Positions 1 through 11,399 of a stretch of 64,000 nucleotides of DNA are shown here, piece by piece. The stretch is from positions 107,329,549 through 107,393,548 of the forward strand of contig CM030368.1 of the NCBI GenBank assembly GCA_017893485.1, in the 5' to 3' direction. The DNA is from Hemerocallis citrina (lineage: Eukaryota; Streptophyta; Magnoliopsida; Asparagales; Asphodelaceae). Within the stretch, counting starts at the first letter, position 1. Every line of letters begins with the position of its first letter. The notes under the pieces are model-generated. The model did no database searches and was not told the origin of the DNA. It saw only the letters and a program-made list of their open reading frames with translations. The translations under genes were made by a program, and so were the position numbers.

Positions 1-1015
1 TGATGTAGGAATCGGATGATTCGTGTACCTGTTTGATTCATAAACCTGTTTCCTGTTTCTGTTTTCCTGATCCCTGAGTACACGGCCCTATGGACTCCAC
101 TATGAAATCTAAAGCGAAACTGTTTGTTGTAGCAACCATGTGTTATAATATGGGGCACATGAAGTGCTACCTAGATTGTAATAACTACAAGACTTGATAC
201 ATGACACTTGAACATGATACATGCTTACTTGATACTTGATTACATTATACATGAGACTTGATGCTTGAATATAATACTTGACACTTGTACTTGACTACTT
301 GACACTTGATACTTGATTACATGTACACGATACTTGATACTTACTACTTGTACTTGATACTTGACACCTGTTACCTATTTACCTGCTTGCTCGATACTTA
401 TTGCTTGTTTACATGATACTTGTTTACTTAACACTTGTATATGTTACCTAACCTGTTAGTATATTCTGTTACTTGATTCTGTTTATGATTTATGTTAGTT
501 GTTCTATTTTTTTATTATGACTATTCCATGGTATTAGTTAGTTTTTCCCATGTACTTGTATCCTGCATTACAAGCGGCCCGTAACTTGGAATTGACGGGT
601 ACTTGTTTTCTCTTTTCCTCTTCCCTGCAATTGTTAAATTGCAGATTTTAGAGAACAGGTCCCAGATGGTATCGGTGACATGAGTTATTAGTGCTGGATC
701 TTGTTATTATTATTTCTTATACCTTGCATGAACACTTGTATTTGATACTTGGATTTATTTGTATTTGGGCAATGTGACCCAGGATTTTGACTTATTCAGA
801 TCATGACTATTTGAGATTAATGTATATGGTTTCAAGTATTCTTGTTGGTATTTTGGTTCATATGTGCATGTTGGTTGATACTTTTGCTTCCGACTATGAT
901 GATTCTTGTGAAATTTTTAAAGATTCTTGAACAGCTTATGGATGATGAAAATCATTCGCTGGGCTTTTTCGCATGTCCGTATTCCGTATTCTCTTTTGGG
1001 AAGCGGGGCGTGACA
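1..1015 (+). repeat. 3' part of a long gypsy LTR (copy I), plus sense
   Basis: This is the reverse complement of the LTR starts seen at 7868, 16235, 47388 and 61926. The right edge reads GGAAGCGGGGCGTGACA, the sense-strand 3' end of this LTR family, and ends at 1015. It carries the family landmarks in reverse order: the degenerate ACTTGATAC array, the stretch around 540-620 matching the copies' segment near the LTR edge, and the last 60 bases with the paired GTCCGTATTCCGTATTC motif. The 5' part lies outside the window. No short duplication can be tested because the other edge is not visible. There is no coding potential beyond chance reading frames. Confidence 0.85.
185..465 (+). repeat. degenerate ACTTGATAC minisatellite inside LTR I
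   Basis: Repeated ACTTGATAC / ACTTGACAC / ACATGATAC words run head to tail. The same block appears as CAAGTATC / CAAGTGTC on the other strand in every minus-sense LTR of the family (8440-8840, 16800-17210, 57600-58150, 62480-62940), so it is an LTR component, not an independent locus. Confidence 0.8.
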
Positions 1016-2323
1016 TATTTATAGGCCTGAGAAAAAGTTAAGAGATCGATATGAATTCATTATCTCCTTTTGATTCTCCCCTTTAAAAGATAGACTATCT
1101 TGTTTGGGGATAAGAGATTTGATTTACAACCATCATGGGCTGGATTCCTATCCTAGTGGGCCTAGTTGCTTTTAATGAGCTTGAAAACAACCAATGTCTT
1201 GTAGATTAGCCTGAAGAAGGCCCGAACATTTTAAAGAGGCCTATTATGGTTAACTTTCCTGTAGAAGTTTTAAGATATGAGCTGGAATCGTACAACCCTA
1301 ATTTGCTACAGTTTCTACCATTATCATTGATCTTAGAAGGGAATTTGGAGCTAGGCTCTTGGATGTTCACGTCATTGATGATATTGAGCTTCTTTCTAAG
1401 GTACCTCATTATAAAATTGTTGAAGACTTCTTTGAATTTTAATTTTTTTAAGGTTAATTGTTTGTTCTCTCAATTATCATTTGGTGTAAATCAACTTGCA
1501 TCATTTACCAATTTTCAAAATTTATTTGCAATTACCCTATATTTTAAGAGACTGAAATCATTTCGTAATTGAAGACCTTGCTTTGTAGTTTTATTATTAT
1601 AAACTTTTAAGGATATTAATTTTATAACAAAAAAATGGTTTATTCTTGCTAATCATGTTTGATTTGTTTCCATTAGGTTTATGCAGATCTCACAGCAGAA
1701 GTGGCAATTTCTTATAGGTATTTTACATTTTTTTCCTTTCCTTTTTTATTTTATTAATTGATCGATTGTCTATTACAATTTGTTTAATTTTTTCATGTAT
1801 TTACTGTTTGAATAGAGAATGATGCCCTCTATATGTTCTTACTTACTTAGATTTATAGTTGACTTTTGTATTTTTTTAAACTGAAATTTGCTAAGTTCTT
1901 AAGATCTTCATTCATTTTTACCAAAGCCTCATAATTATTTCGGTCTGTGCAATCTTGCACAGGGGATAGACTAGCATAATAATTTTTGTCATACTTTTCT
2001 CATCGCATTGTACCATTCATTCGAATCTCATTTCCACATGTCCAAGGTGCGTATGAACAATTTGATTGGTACTGCAGCCCCACAAATATCTAAGCAACTA
2101 TAAACAACCATGCATGTAATGAACTCTGCTAGATTCGCTATGAATCAAAACGAATTAGATCAAAATAGAAAGATTATGGATTACCTCTCAGCGATGCCAA
2201 AAACTACTTCACGGTGGTTTCAACAATGAGATGCCCAAGTGTCCGTCCTCTAACAGTGATCCACGCCAAACCTTTCTTGACATACTATCGTCCGCTCTCT
2301 CTAACTCTCTTTTGATTAGTATG
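1016..2323. other. AT-rich sequence outside recognisable transposons
   Basis: No LTR, pol or tandem repeat is recognised here. It is the only stretch longer than 1 kb that I could not tie to a mobile element. Two short segments look like plant exons (separate entry). The rest is AT-rich with poly-T tracts typical of plant introns or intergenic DNA. It may be a captured or decayed gene fragment between two LTR insertions. Confidence 0.5.
1312..1717 (+). pseudogene. possible fragment of a plant gene: two exon-like segments
   Basis: Segment 1312-1400 follows a CAG acceptor-like site and ends at AAG before GTACCT, a good donor. It translates in one open phase as STIIIDLRREFGARLLDVHV then IDDIELLSK. 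Segment 1677-1717 follows ATTAG and ends before GTATTT. It continues the phase as VYADLTAEVAISY. The intervening 276 bases are T-rich like a plant intron, and the phases are compatible across the junction. I do not recognise the protein. No further exons, start codon or terminator were found, and the flanks are LTR sequence, so at best this is a gene scrap. Chance is a real alternative. Confidence 0.25.
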
Positions 2324-2760
2324 TGTAATGCCCTAGAAATTTTAAATATAATATTTTTAATTAATAAAGAATTTTTAAATTAATTTATCTAACTATTTTG
2401 AATTTTTGTGAAATTATTGTTTGACACGTGAAAAACACGTGTAAATATTTTTCAAATGCAAGTTTTAAAATTTTGAGTTCCTAAATTAATTGCCTTATTA
2501 TAATTGGATATATTTTATTTTTTTGAGACTTTTTTCTGAATAATAAAAACTACTTTTGGAAATATTTTAAAAGAATGGGACATATACAAAGTACAATATC
2601 GATAACGTGAAAATATTTTAAAAAGTCATATTATTTTAGGAATGAATATCATGGTCAAACTAGTCGTTATAGCTAGTTAGATTAAAGTAACAATTTTAAT
2701 TATATTTAACCATGACTAAATATGGACTAGTCATGACTAAATATTTTAAAAGAATGGGAA
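2324..2760. repeat. AT-rich patchwork, possibly an LTR start (TGTAATGCCC)
   Basis: TGTAATGCCCTAG at 2324 resembles the TGTAACRCCC start of plant chromovirus LTRs, but no matching end or second copy is present. Words are reused at short range: an AAATATTTTAAAAGAATGGG block near 2560 recurs near 2738, and a block starting CATATACAAAGTACAATA near 2581 recurs near 2838. This looks like filler DNA copied from nearby during break repair. Confidence 0.35.
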
Positions 2761-5612
2761 AATATTTTAAAATGAAATAATGTAAAACATAATATCCAAC
2801 ATCAGGGATCAAAACAAACTTCGGGTCAACAAAGCCCATATACAAAGTACAATAACGATAACAATGTCCAAAGGAAAAATACCATAAAAGATAATTCAAG
2901 CAGTCTATTTTTACGCTCCATCCTCTAAAATTGTTGCTCACCAAGTCCTTCTTGTATTACTCATTCGGTACGTGTAAACTCGTGATCTAAAAATAGAGAA
3001 ATAATGTCCGTTAGAGCAAGTCATGGGCGGCAAGAAGCGGGAAACAGAGAACAAAAGAAAGCATGGTAAATCAAGATAAAGGAATGGATCAAAGTCAAGA
3101 ACAAAAAAAAAAGATTGGTAATAAATGTCAAGGGTTTATATTCAATTATGCAATAATCACTAGTTACAATTCATGATCAATAACGATGACAATAACAGGA
3201 TCGAGCATACAATGTTGATTTGGGGTTATTATTCATTTTATTAGCCTATAAATTGCACGTAGTATTGTGTCCCATACCACAGGTTTGGTGCATGCAAAGA
3301 GTGATCGTTTAGAATGTGATGGTGAACTCAACAGATCATGTACTCGAATAACACGATAACATGATAACATGATTAACAATCGATACTCCACGTTCCATGA
3401 CAATAAACATGTAAACACAAAAAGCCCTACTGAGTACAGTCTCCGATTGTTCACTACCAAGTCAACCCATAATATCCCGACTTGTTAATATATCATATAT
3501 GAGCATGCAAGAAGATGTCAACGTTGTGTAATGCAAGGAGTGACTAATTCTACTCATTACATGCAAGGCAAAAAGCATTTATACTAAATCAATGCAAATC
3601 ATACAATCTGGATAGCAGGATGTTACTGTACAAAAACAGGTATTCCCGCTGCTATGGAAGGAGAATATGGATCCGTCAGAAGTTCTAGAAACTAGACTCT
3701 CTGCCGGTTCCATCGTATATACATAAGACATATAAAAATCACAGAAACCACGTTCAAATTCTTATTCTTTACAGATTTTATGTTCAGACAGCAGGTTATA
3801 AATTATGTTCACATATACATATCGGTTCTGAAACTTATCAATTAATTTCAAAAAAAAATTGGGGTGATTAGTACGCATGTCTAGTCTTAGCCAAATTAAT
3901 TTAACATTTTAATTTTACTGTTAATATGTTCTTTTTATTAATAAATCAGGGTGATACACATATAATTACTAATCTGGAAATCGAGACCTAGCAGTACTAA
4001 AAGTCATATATCTTATAACTCAGAATTCAAATCCGTCGAATGTTCTAGAAAGTAGACTCACAGAGGTACAATTCATGTTTACAAAGTTCATTCAAATTAA
4101 TAGAGAAACAGGTTTGAAAGTTTAATACAAAAAGAGGTAGACAGCAGGCCAGAAAATAAATTAACATGATACACAAGCATGCAATCTTATGGTAATTAAT
4201 TAACAAAAGTTCTATTTAGTTATTAGAATGCAATTTCAATATTAACGAGACATTTTTACAATCATGGAAATTAATTCATAGAAATCATATTCAATCGAAA
4301 ACATTCCAATCATCAATCAATTCTATAGCATGGATCTAATTGTTTTCATGTATCATGAGCATATGCAATGTGCAATAGTGACTAGGGTTTGAATCAAAGA
4401 TAATGGCACGAAAAGAGATTTATCATCTGGTTTCGCTGATGAATCTATGATAAACTCTTGAACAAATATCAACAAATACAGATATGAATATTGGGATATG
4501 AGCTACTTGCAGGAATTAATGAAAATTCTTGAACGCGAATAACAAAAGGGTTCAAGAAGACTTGCCTTTATATGATTAGTCCGAATATAATAGAATAAAA
4601 GGATTAGGATCCCGACGGCGACAGTACATGTGCAAGCTACTATGGCCAACACACATGCAAAGCACATAATAGCAATCACAGTAAAAGCTCCAAATATCAA
4701 CCTCAGCCAATCACAGACAACAGCAACTTTGGTGAAGCAACACAATAGCCAAAGCATCAACTAGCAATGGCAATAGCAGCGATGTTGTCTGCGGCGGTGC
4801 AGTGGTGATCGACGGCAGCGAAAGGGACCTGCATGGTGGTGCAGTCGACTGTGGACTGCAGTGTACGAGGCTTCAGCAGTCGACAGCACAGGGGATGAGG
4901 GCGATGGCGGTGTGCAGTGGTCGGGATGATGAAGAAGAATGCGATGACAGGGTGGTGGTGCACGAGGTTGGATGCAGGCGGTGAAGACGAGGAGAGGGTG
5001 ATGGGATGGTGGAGCTCGACGGTCGATGGGTCGCGATGGGTGCAAGGGCGAGGATGGAGGGAAGTCAATGGGGATGGGGCATCGACGAGGTGGATGAAGG
5101 GTGATGAGAAGGGTTCCGAAGTCAACCAGGGGAGAGAAGAGAGACGGGGTGGAGGAGATGGTGAAGTTGAAGAGGGGGGGTTGCGGCTGTAGGGTTAGGA
5201 GAGATGATTAGGTGATAGTCATTAGGGTTAGGCTAATGGTAAATATATAGGATTAGAGTTAGGGTTAAGTGGTGGGTCTGTGGGTTTTTGGATAATGGGT
5301 ATATTGTCAAAATTCAATAGGAATGGGTATTGGGTTTTGGGATTAAAATTCAGTAGGGGAAGAGAACAAGTAAATAGATAAGGATTTATAATAAGATTAA
5401 ATTGGGGATATCAATATGCAAAAATTTGATTATGATGAACAACAAAAATTTCAGCCGAAAAATTAAACAGACTGGGAGACAAAAATAGAGTTAGAAGCAA
5501 ATAATAAATTGTATTATTAGATAATCAAATTACAAGGGCTTAGAAGCGACGATGAAGAAAACAATAAATAATAATACTAAGAAAAATACAATAACTGAAA
5601 ACAGGAGTTACA
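2760..5612 (-). repeat. truncated gypsy LTR (copy H), minus sense
   Basis: The right edge GAAAACAGGAGTTACA (ends 5612) matches the TTACA edge of the LTRs at 11309, 43134 and 50849. Family landmarks follow in order: the TTAGAGCAAGTCATGG segment near 3010, the GGATCCGTC...TTCTAGAAA...AGACT block near 3670, a GC-rich block at 4780-5190, and a TATA/telo-box promoter near 5241. The TGTCA edge is missing. Similarity to A's LTR becomes recognisable only from about 2760-2800. It is probably an old solo or truncated LTR. Reading frames in the GC-rich block look non-genic. Confidence 0.7.
5213..5268 (-). promoter_or_regulatory. LTR H promoter module: TATA box with flanking telo-boxes
   Basis: On the minus strand a CTATATATTT box (5241-5250) sits between AACCCTAA-type telo-box motifs at 5222-5230 and 5259-5266. 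The same arrangement occurs in the other LTRs of this family. A transcription start is expected roughly 30 bases downstream on the minus strand. Confidence 0.5.
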
Positions 5613-7494
5613 TGTATAGTACCCGGGTTTACACAGTGCAAATCCGAGCGCTATGCAGACCCAGGTTGCAGTTTTGAAGGGTTTCGACCAGATTTAAGGC
5701 TTGAATTTTGAGGCATGTGTAGGGGTTTTGATTGTGCACTAGGGTTGCAATCCTAGTGTATATATGTGGGGATGTATATATATGTTAAATCAAGCAATTG
5801 TATGAAGTATAATTGACATTAAAGATCAAGTTTCGAATGTGCCAATTTTGAGGGTGCAAATCTATATTTATGTGGGTAGCATTCTCAGTTTTGAGGGAAT
5901 GTATGCTTCAATTTTGAAAAACATAAACTTTGAATTATAAGGGGTTTATTTTCAGTTTCTAAAGAGGTAAAATTTCATTTTTTTAGAACTAAAGAATTTC
6001 ATATTTTAGCGATGAGATCCCAAACAATAAAGAGACTTGTTTCAGTTTAAATTGATATGAATTCTAGAGAAATTTATTGAGTTTTATGTATGTATGGAAA
6101 GTGAGATTTAAAAGTTGAATTTAATGGATTTTTGTTGATTGGATTTTGTTCCATATAAGAAATAGTCTTCTATCGCAGTGACGGTTTATTAAATGAAATG
6201 AGAATAATGAAGAGATTTGTGGATATACAAATGAATTATCTCTGGAATGAAGTATTTCTCTTTTGAGATTTTGAATCACAACCGTGGTGTTGTGGGAAAG
6301 TGTTGTTTTCAGGAAAGAGAAAATAAAGAGTATTTTGATGATTGAACCAAGTGGGTTCTTGATTGCAATTAGGGTTATTGTGTGAACCGTAGATGGATGC
6401 TTGAGGCATTGAGATTATGAGCACTAGAGACTGAGAGAACCCTAAAGTATTGGCAGTGCATATTATGATTGTAGGAAATAAGCCGGGGGGGTAGTGTTCC
6501 TGGTTTGGCAAGTGAAGTCCGGTTGGGTGGTGCTAGTTTTAGGTTTCTCAAGTTACCACTATTACAAACATAAGGACATTCACTAGTTGGAGTTGTGATG
6601 AAACAAGGGCAAACATGAGTATGAGGGCCTTATCTGGTCTGTGGTGTAGGATGGTCCCCAAAATTATTGAGTTGTGAGTGGAAGTGTCTCCAGCTTATTT
6701 GCGGTGTGGGATTAATCTTCGGAATTATCGGGATCGAGGAGACTTTCATGGGAATTTGTGTGTGGTGAGGCGCCATGACTTGCTATGTGGGATTGAATCC
6801 CCGGAATTATTGAGATGTCAATGGAAGTATCTCCAGCTCGTCTGTGGTGTGGGATTAATCCCCAGAATTATCGGGGCGTGGGCTAGGTACTCACAAATTG
6901 TCTAAATCCTGTAGTAGTCACATGTGTAAGTTTGCATGGCAAGGGATCAAACCCTAAATGAGGTGAACGTAAGGGCTTGCCTTCGGACCTACGTAGTATG
7001 GGATGAACAAAATCCGAACAAGTATGCATTAGTGTGCATCGTGTGCATTGTGTTTTTTAGAACTTTGTTTTGATGCATATTTCTTTGTTTTCTTTACACA
7101 CTTATTCTATTGAGTTTAGTAGCACTGTTGATTTATAAATCTTTTATTGTTGTTTTATTTTATCTTATGCGACAAGTTTGTGATTGTGAGACTTTGGAGG
7201 GTTACTATTATTATAGTATTACGTCAGTTGTATTCAATCGACTTGCCCACTTTTTGGTCAGTTTTACAAGATTGGCAAGTAAGTTTCTTGAGGAATGTTA
7301 AAGCTTGGACTTTGAGATGACTGGAGTTTAAATGTGGAGGCATGTTATAATAAATGTGTTTAATTTTTCGCTGTGCATTGTAATAAAGAACTGTTGTAAT
7401 GAAAAGTAGTAAATTTCCATGTAATTGTACGATGTTTGGTTTCCATTTGAAGTAAAGATTTTGTATTTTCGTCCTGGAAATTCGGGGCGCTACA
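5613..7494 (+). repeat. gypsy LTR (copy J), plus sense, apparently solo
   Basis: It begins TGTATAGTACCCGG immediately after LTR H ends and finishes with GGAAATTCGGGGCGCTACA. That edge is nearly the same as the G element's 3' LTR edge at 27614. Shared features with the LTRs of G and C include the AAGGGCTTGC...GGACCTACGTAGTATGGGATG segment and the TTAATTTTTCGCTGTGCATTGTAATAAAG polyadenylation-like region near 7360. No internal sequence follows; copia LTR sequence starts within four bases. The 5-base flanks (TTACA left, GTATG right) do not match, so this is not a clean solo LTR, or its edges have been altered. Confidence 0.65.
6610..6890 (+). repeat. imperfect tandem repeats within LTR J
   Basis: Three or four degenerate units share GTCTCCAGCTNRTYTG, GGTGTGGGATTAATC and CCCAGAATTATCGGG words. 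The G and C LTRs have their own repeats at the equivalent position (G: 23224-23440), so this LTR zone expands repeatedly by local duplication. Confidence 0.6.
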
Positions 7495-7497
7495 GTA

Positions 7498-7867
7498 TGA
7501 GAATGATTATCAATCTTCTATTTTTTTCTTGCACAGAATAATAATACTTCTACCCTATTTATAGGGGATTAGAGGCAATATCTTTATAGGGTTTGTAATC
7601 ATTTTTCATATTAAAATATATTCACAAAATATGTGTCAATATAATTATTAACCATAATGAGATATCATCATATCTCTCAGTTAAGATATTATATCATCTC
7701 AAATATTTATTACTTATGAATTCAAAGATTCCAACTATTGAAATATTCTAGAAAGAGAGTATTCATCATTTAATCATGATGAACAAAATTTATTTATCTC
7801 ATTTACAAATCGACAGCCATATGACATTCCGTGTTAGTAAAACTATTTGTCACATTTAATATGTCTT
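7498..7867 (-). repeat. copia 3' LTR, distal part (split by element F)
   Basis: This is the left piece of a Ty1/copia LTR read on the minus strand. Its other piece is 19657-20699. A TG dinucleotide at 7498 marks the sense-strand CA end. The piece contains a TATAAATAGG-type box in sense (plus TCTACCCTATTTATAGG near 7550). It ends at the GTCTT target of element F. Joined across F, it forms one LTR of about 1.4 kb. Confidence 0.6.
7863..7867. repeat. target-site duplication of element F, left copy (GTCTT)
   Basis: GTCTT directly precedes the TGTCA edge at 7868. An identical GTCTT follows the TTACA edge at 19652-19656. A 5-bp duplication is normal for Ty3/gypsy integrase. Confidence 0.92.
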
Positions 7868-8439
7868 TGTCATGCCCCGCTTTCCAAAAAGAATACGGAA
7901 TACGGATACGCAACAAAAGCCTAGCGAATGATTTTCATCATGTTTAAGAAATCTTTACAATATTCTCAAGAATCATTAGAGTCGGAAGGAAAAGAATCAA
8001 CCACATGCACATAATGAGCCAAAATACCAACAAGAATACTTGAAACCAAATATATAAATCTCAAATAGTCATGATCTGAATAAACAAATGGCTTGGGTCA
8101 CATCGTCCAAATACAAGAATAAATCCAAGTCTCAAAATAAAATATTGTTTAAGCAAGCTACAAGAAATAATATTAATAAAATGCAGCACTAATACTTCAT
8201 GTCTCTGATACCATCTGGAACCTGTTCTCCAAAATCTGCAATTCAAAGAATGCAGGAAAGAGGAAAAGAGAAAAACAAGTACCTGTCAATTGTATGTTAC
8301 GGGCCACTTACAATGTAGGATACAAGCACATGGGGAAACTAACTAGCAACATGGTATAAGCAAGATGTCAACATAAACAACTAGCATGGTAAAGTGAACA
8401 AGTGTAAATGGCAGGAATCAAGTGTCAAGTGATCAAGTA

Positions 8440-8840
8440 TCATGTAAACATGCATCAAGTGTCAAGTATCATGTAATCTTGTATCAAGTGTTAAATTTCA
8501 AGTCTCATAAACAAGTCTCATGTATCGTGTAATCAAGTGTCAAGCAAGCATGTATCATGTTCAAGTATCAAGTTCAAGTATCATGTATCAAGTCTCGTAG
8601 TGATTACTATATAGGTAGCACTTCATGCAGCCCACCTTACATGGTTGCTACAGCAAACAGTTTCGCTTTAAATTTCATAGTGGACCATAGAGAGCAGTAT
8701 ACTCGGGGACAAGTCAAGTAATCAAGCTCCAAGCTCCAAGTATCATGTATCATGTAATCACTTGTCAAGTTGTGCAAGTGGCAAGTATCGTGTCTTGCGT
8801 GCAAGTATCAAGTAATCACGTGTCAAGTATCATGTCTCAT
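8440..8840 (-). repeat. CAAGTATC/CAAGTGTC minisatellite in LTR F
   Basis: Words of 9-12 bases (CAAGTATCATGT, CAAGTGTCAAG) are repeated head to tail, interrupted by the conserved segment with CTAGGTAGCACTTCATGC and the GGACCATAGA word. The right LTR (16800-17210) has the same array with small length differences. Confidence 0.8.
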
Positions 8841-10382
8841 GTAATCACGTACGATCAGTGGATTCCCTTCCGAGTACACATTTCTGAATTATCCACTGTT
8901 AGATCTGTCCCTTGAACCCCATTTTGGTTATTTATTATTAATGTCAAACAAACATGTATATGTGCAAAATATATCAAGAATAGCATGGCATGATTATGTG
9001 ACAAGTGCAAGTTGTAAGATAGACATGTACGAGTGCAAGATATCTCATAAAAGAATAAAATAACCAAATCTCAAATTCAGGATAGCAAGACCATAATGTA
9101 GTAAAACAGTGATTCCCAGTGTTACAAACATCCAAATCTGGATCCGTCGAAGGATCTGGAAAATAGACTTCCACACGATTCCAGCGAATATAATTAAGTC
9201 ATATATTAATTCACAAAAACATAGCTCAAAATAGATTTGAATACAGAAAATAGTTTCAGCCAGAAATCAGGAACAATGAATTCAAGAACAGGAAAATAGA
9301 ATGAAAACACATTAAATAAATCCACAAAAAATCTAGGGTATTCCTTATATGTACAATATCTAAATATGAAGTTTCAGAGTTTTCCAGTAAAAGGAGATCA
9401 GTCAACAAAATAAGAAAACATCAATAAACGAGAGTTTGGCAAATCTAGAATTCCCATCACTGCTGTACGAAAACTATGATATCTCGCAACCAGTGAAACG
9501 AAAACCAATTCCGCCAAAGGGATATGAAAATAGATAGAATATATTAACTTTCATATTTTACAAACATTTTTCATACAGTAAAAGGAACCATAGTGAAAAT
9601 AAGGTTCTTTACAGAACAGTGGGTAAAATACAACAAGTATAGTTTTCATAAACGAGCATGAAACAACAAATTAAACTTATCAATAAAATTTACCAAAATT
9701 CTGGTTAATCCCTAACTAGATAAAGAAACACTGACCAATGTTTTGGATCAAAATAATATATGTAGCATCAGTATCAAAATCATTTAGTCATCAAAAACAT
9801 CGGAGAACGAAATCTGGAAAAGATCTACTCCTCTGTAGTAAAACAGTCGAAACTCACTCATACGAAAACGAAATCAAGTAAGGTGAGAGGGGTTTGAAAA
9901 TAGATGAAATTCTCTAAAACTCATGTTTTATACCAAAATTAAGATACTTACTTTAGAATAATCCAAAATAGCAAACAAAACAGATCAGCGACAAAATACA
10001 GATTTTTCCCTTTAACAACAACCCAACATATATCATACAAAACTTGTCCAAAACACAACCAAACATGAATTCGAGTTTACCAAGTATCGAAACATCATGA
10101 ATTAGGGTATCTAGTATGTCCACACAAAAAATATCACATGGGTCTCAACCAAGACACGAGTTCTCACAAAAGTCTCACATACATGATCAAAATCAAGAAC
10201 AGGTAAAACCTAAGTTAATTCATGTCCAAATTATGTCGTGAGTCATCTATGGTCAAATTTCACAATAGAGACAAAACCCATCAAACATAACACAAACAAG
10301 AGTCGTCTCTACACCCAAATACACTATAGGTGGTATTTTTGACTTGTATCAAACAAATGAATTGGAGTACAAGTTACTTACC

Positions 10383-10679
10383 TTAACCAAAGACGAAGAA
10401 TGACGAAAACCAAGAGTAACGAGCAAAATCCACGAACGAAAATCCATGAACCAACGAATCCAAGCGGACTAGCGCAAAAATCTCCACACGAACAAAAACT
10501 CCAAAAGCGAGAGATGACGGCTGTGGTGGCTTGCGGCCACGAGAGAACACCAAGAAAGGGAGTCGAGGGATTATATAGTCGTGCGAGGTGGTCGGGATGG
10601 CCAAGGAGGTAGTTGGCCAAGGTGGGGTTAGGCCAATCGGGGTAGGGTGAGGAGTTTCGGCTGTTGGGGGTGTGCACAC
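10383..10679 (-). other. LTR-borne open frame of 98 codons, F left LTR
   Basis: The frame starts MCTPPTAETPHPTP and ends FSSFFVFG, in the GC-rich block just downstream of the LTR TATA box. The counterpart at 18725-19021 in the other LTR is also open, with the same length and only substitutions. It is proline/serine-rich at the start and aromatic-rich at the end, with no domain I know. Openness in both LTRs could simply reflect recent shared descent. Coding is unproven. Confidence 0.3.
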
Positions 10680-10813
10680 AGGCCGGGGGAGGTGGTCGGC
10701 TGGCTGTGGGGTGAGGCCGGCCTGGGTTGCTCAGGTTCCTATGTGCGGCGCAAATAAGGAGGGGAGAGAGGGAGAGAGGGAGAGAAGGAGGCCAGGTGTG
10801 CTAGAAGTTATGG

Positions 10814-10863
10814 TTAGGGTTTGTGACGGAGATTTGAGTATATATATAAGGGGATTAGGGTTT
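10814..10863 (-). promoter_or_regulatory. element F 3' LTR promoter module (TATA plus telo-boxes)
   Basis: In sense, a CTTATATATATAC box (10838-10850) is flanked by AAACCCTAA at 10814-10822 (downstream) and AAACCCTAA at 10855-10863 (upstream). The spacing is kept in the 5' LTR. Confidence 0.55.
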
Positions 10864-11309
10864 GGAAATATGAGTTGGGTTAATGGGTTTTTGGGTTGTG
10901 GGTAATTAGGACTAGTAATAGGATTTGTTTAATTTGGCTTTAATTAGGATACAAATTGTATAGGATATCAAATAGGATTGAGGATTTAATTTGACTTTGA
11001 AAATCTTATTAGGGATCAAATAATAGGATTGGGAAAAGGATCACAACCAAATAACCACCACCACAAACACCCAAAAAAAATAAAACATAAAAATAAAAAA
11101 AAAAGAACGAGCCCAAATAAAAGAAAGATCAAAATAATGAAGAACGAACCCAAAGAGACAACAAATCAAAAACAAAGAGCTCAAAATGAAATAAAACGAA
11201 TATATATTGAAAACAACTCAAATATACGGTTTAGAAAAAAAAAGAGAGAAAATACACCAAAACGAAAAATTCACTCTAAAAATACACAAAATGAAAAACA
11301 GGGGTTACA

Positions 11310-11326
11310 ATCCTACCCACCCAACA
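11310..11326 (-). other. polypurine tract of element F
   Basis: In sense, GTTGGGTGGGTAGGAT immediately precedes the TGTAACC edge of the 3' LTR. This purine-rich run is where plus-strand DNA synthesis would be primed. Elements A (43135) and B (50850) have the same GGTAGGAT ending. Confidence 0.75.
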
Positions 11327-11399
11327 AGAAGAATTTCGTCCTCAAAATTCAAAAAGAAGATACATCAGGTAACCTCAAAACAACCAAAAGAACAAAACA

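Larger units (their letters stand above)
7868..11309 (-). repeat. element F 3' LTR (left copy)
   Basis: The edges are TGTCATGCCCCGC at 7868 and CAGGGGTTACA at 11309, about 3.44 kb. It aligns along its whole length with 16235-19651, with scattered substitutions and small indels. In sense order it has an AT-rich U3, a TATA box near 10838-10850, a GC-rich block (10510-10780), then a long AT-rich R/U5 with the CAAGTATC minisatellite (8440-8840). About 3 kb of LTR lies downstream of the predicted start site, giving a very long transcribed LTR portion. Confidence 0.92.

Noticed and set aside
4757..5192. Overlapping long open frames on both strands in the GC-rich block of LTR H
   Set aside because: The frames are proline/histidine/serine-rich on one strand and glycine/glutamate-rich on the other. 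They arise from GC-biased, repeat-like DNA downstream of an LTR promoter, and no other LTR keeps the same frame.
5613..7494. J as a clean solo LTR with target duplication
   Set aside because: The flanking 5-mers TTACA and GTATG do not match, so I report it only as an LTR with uncertain ends.
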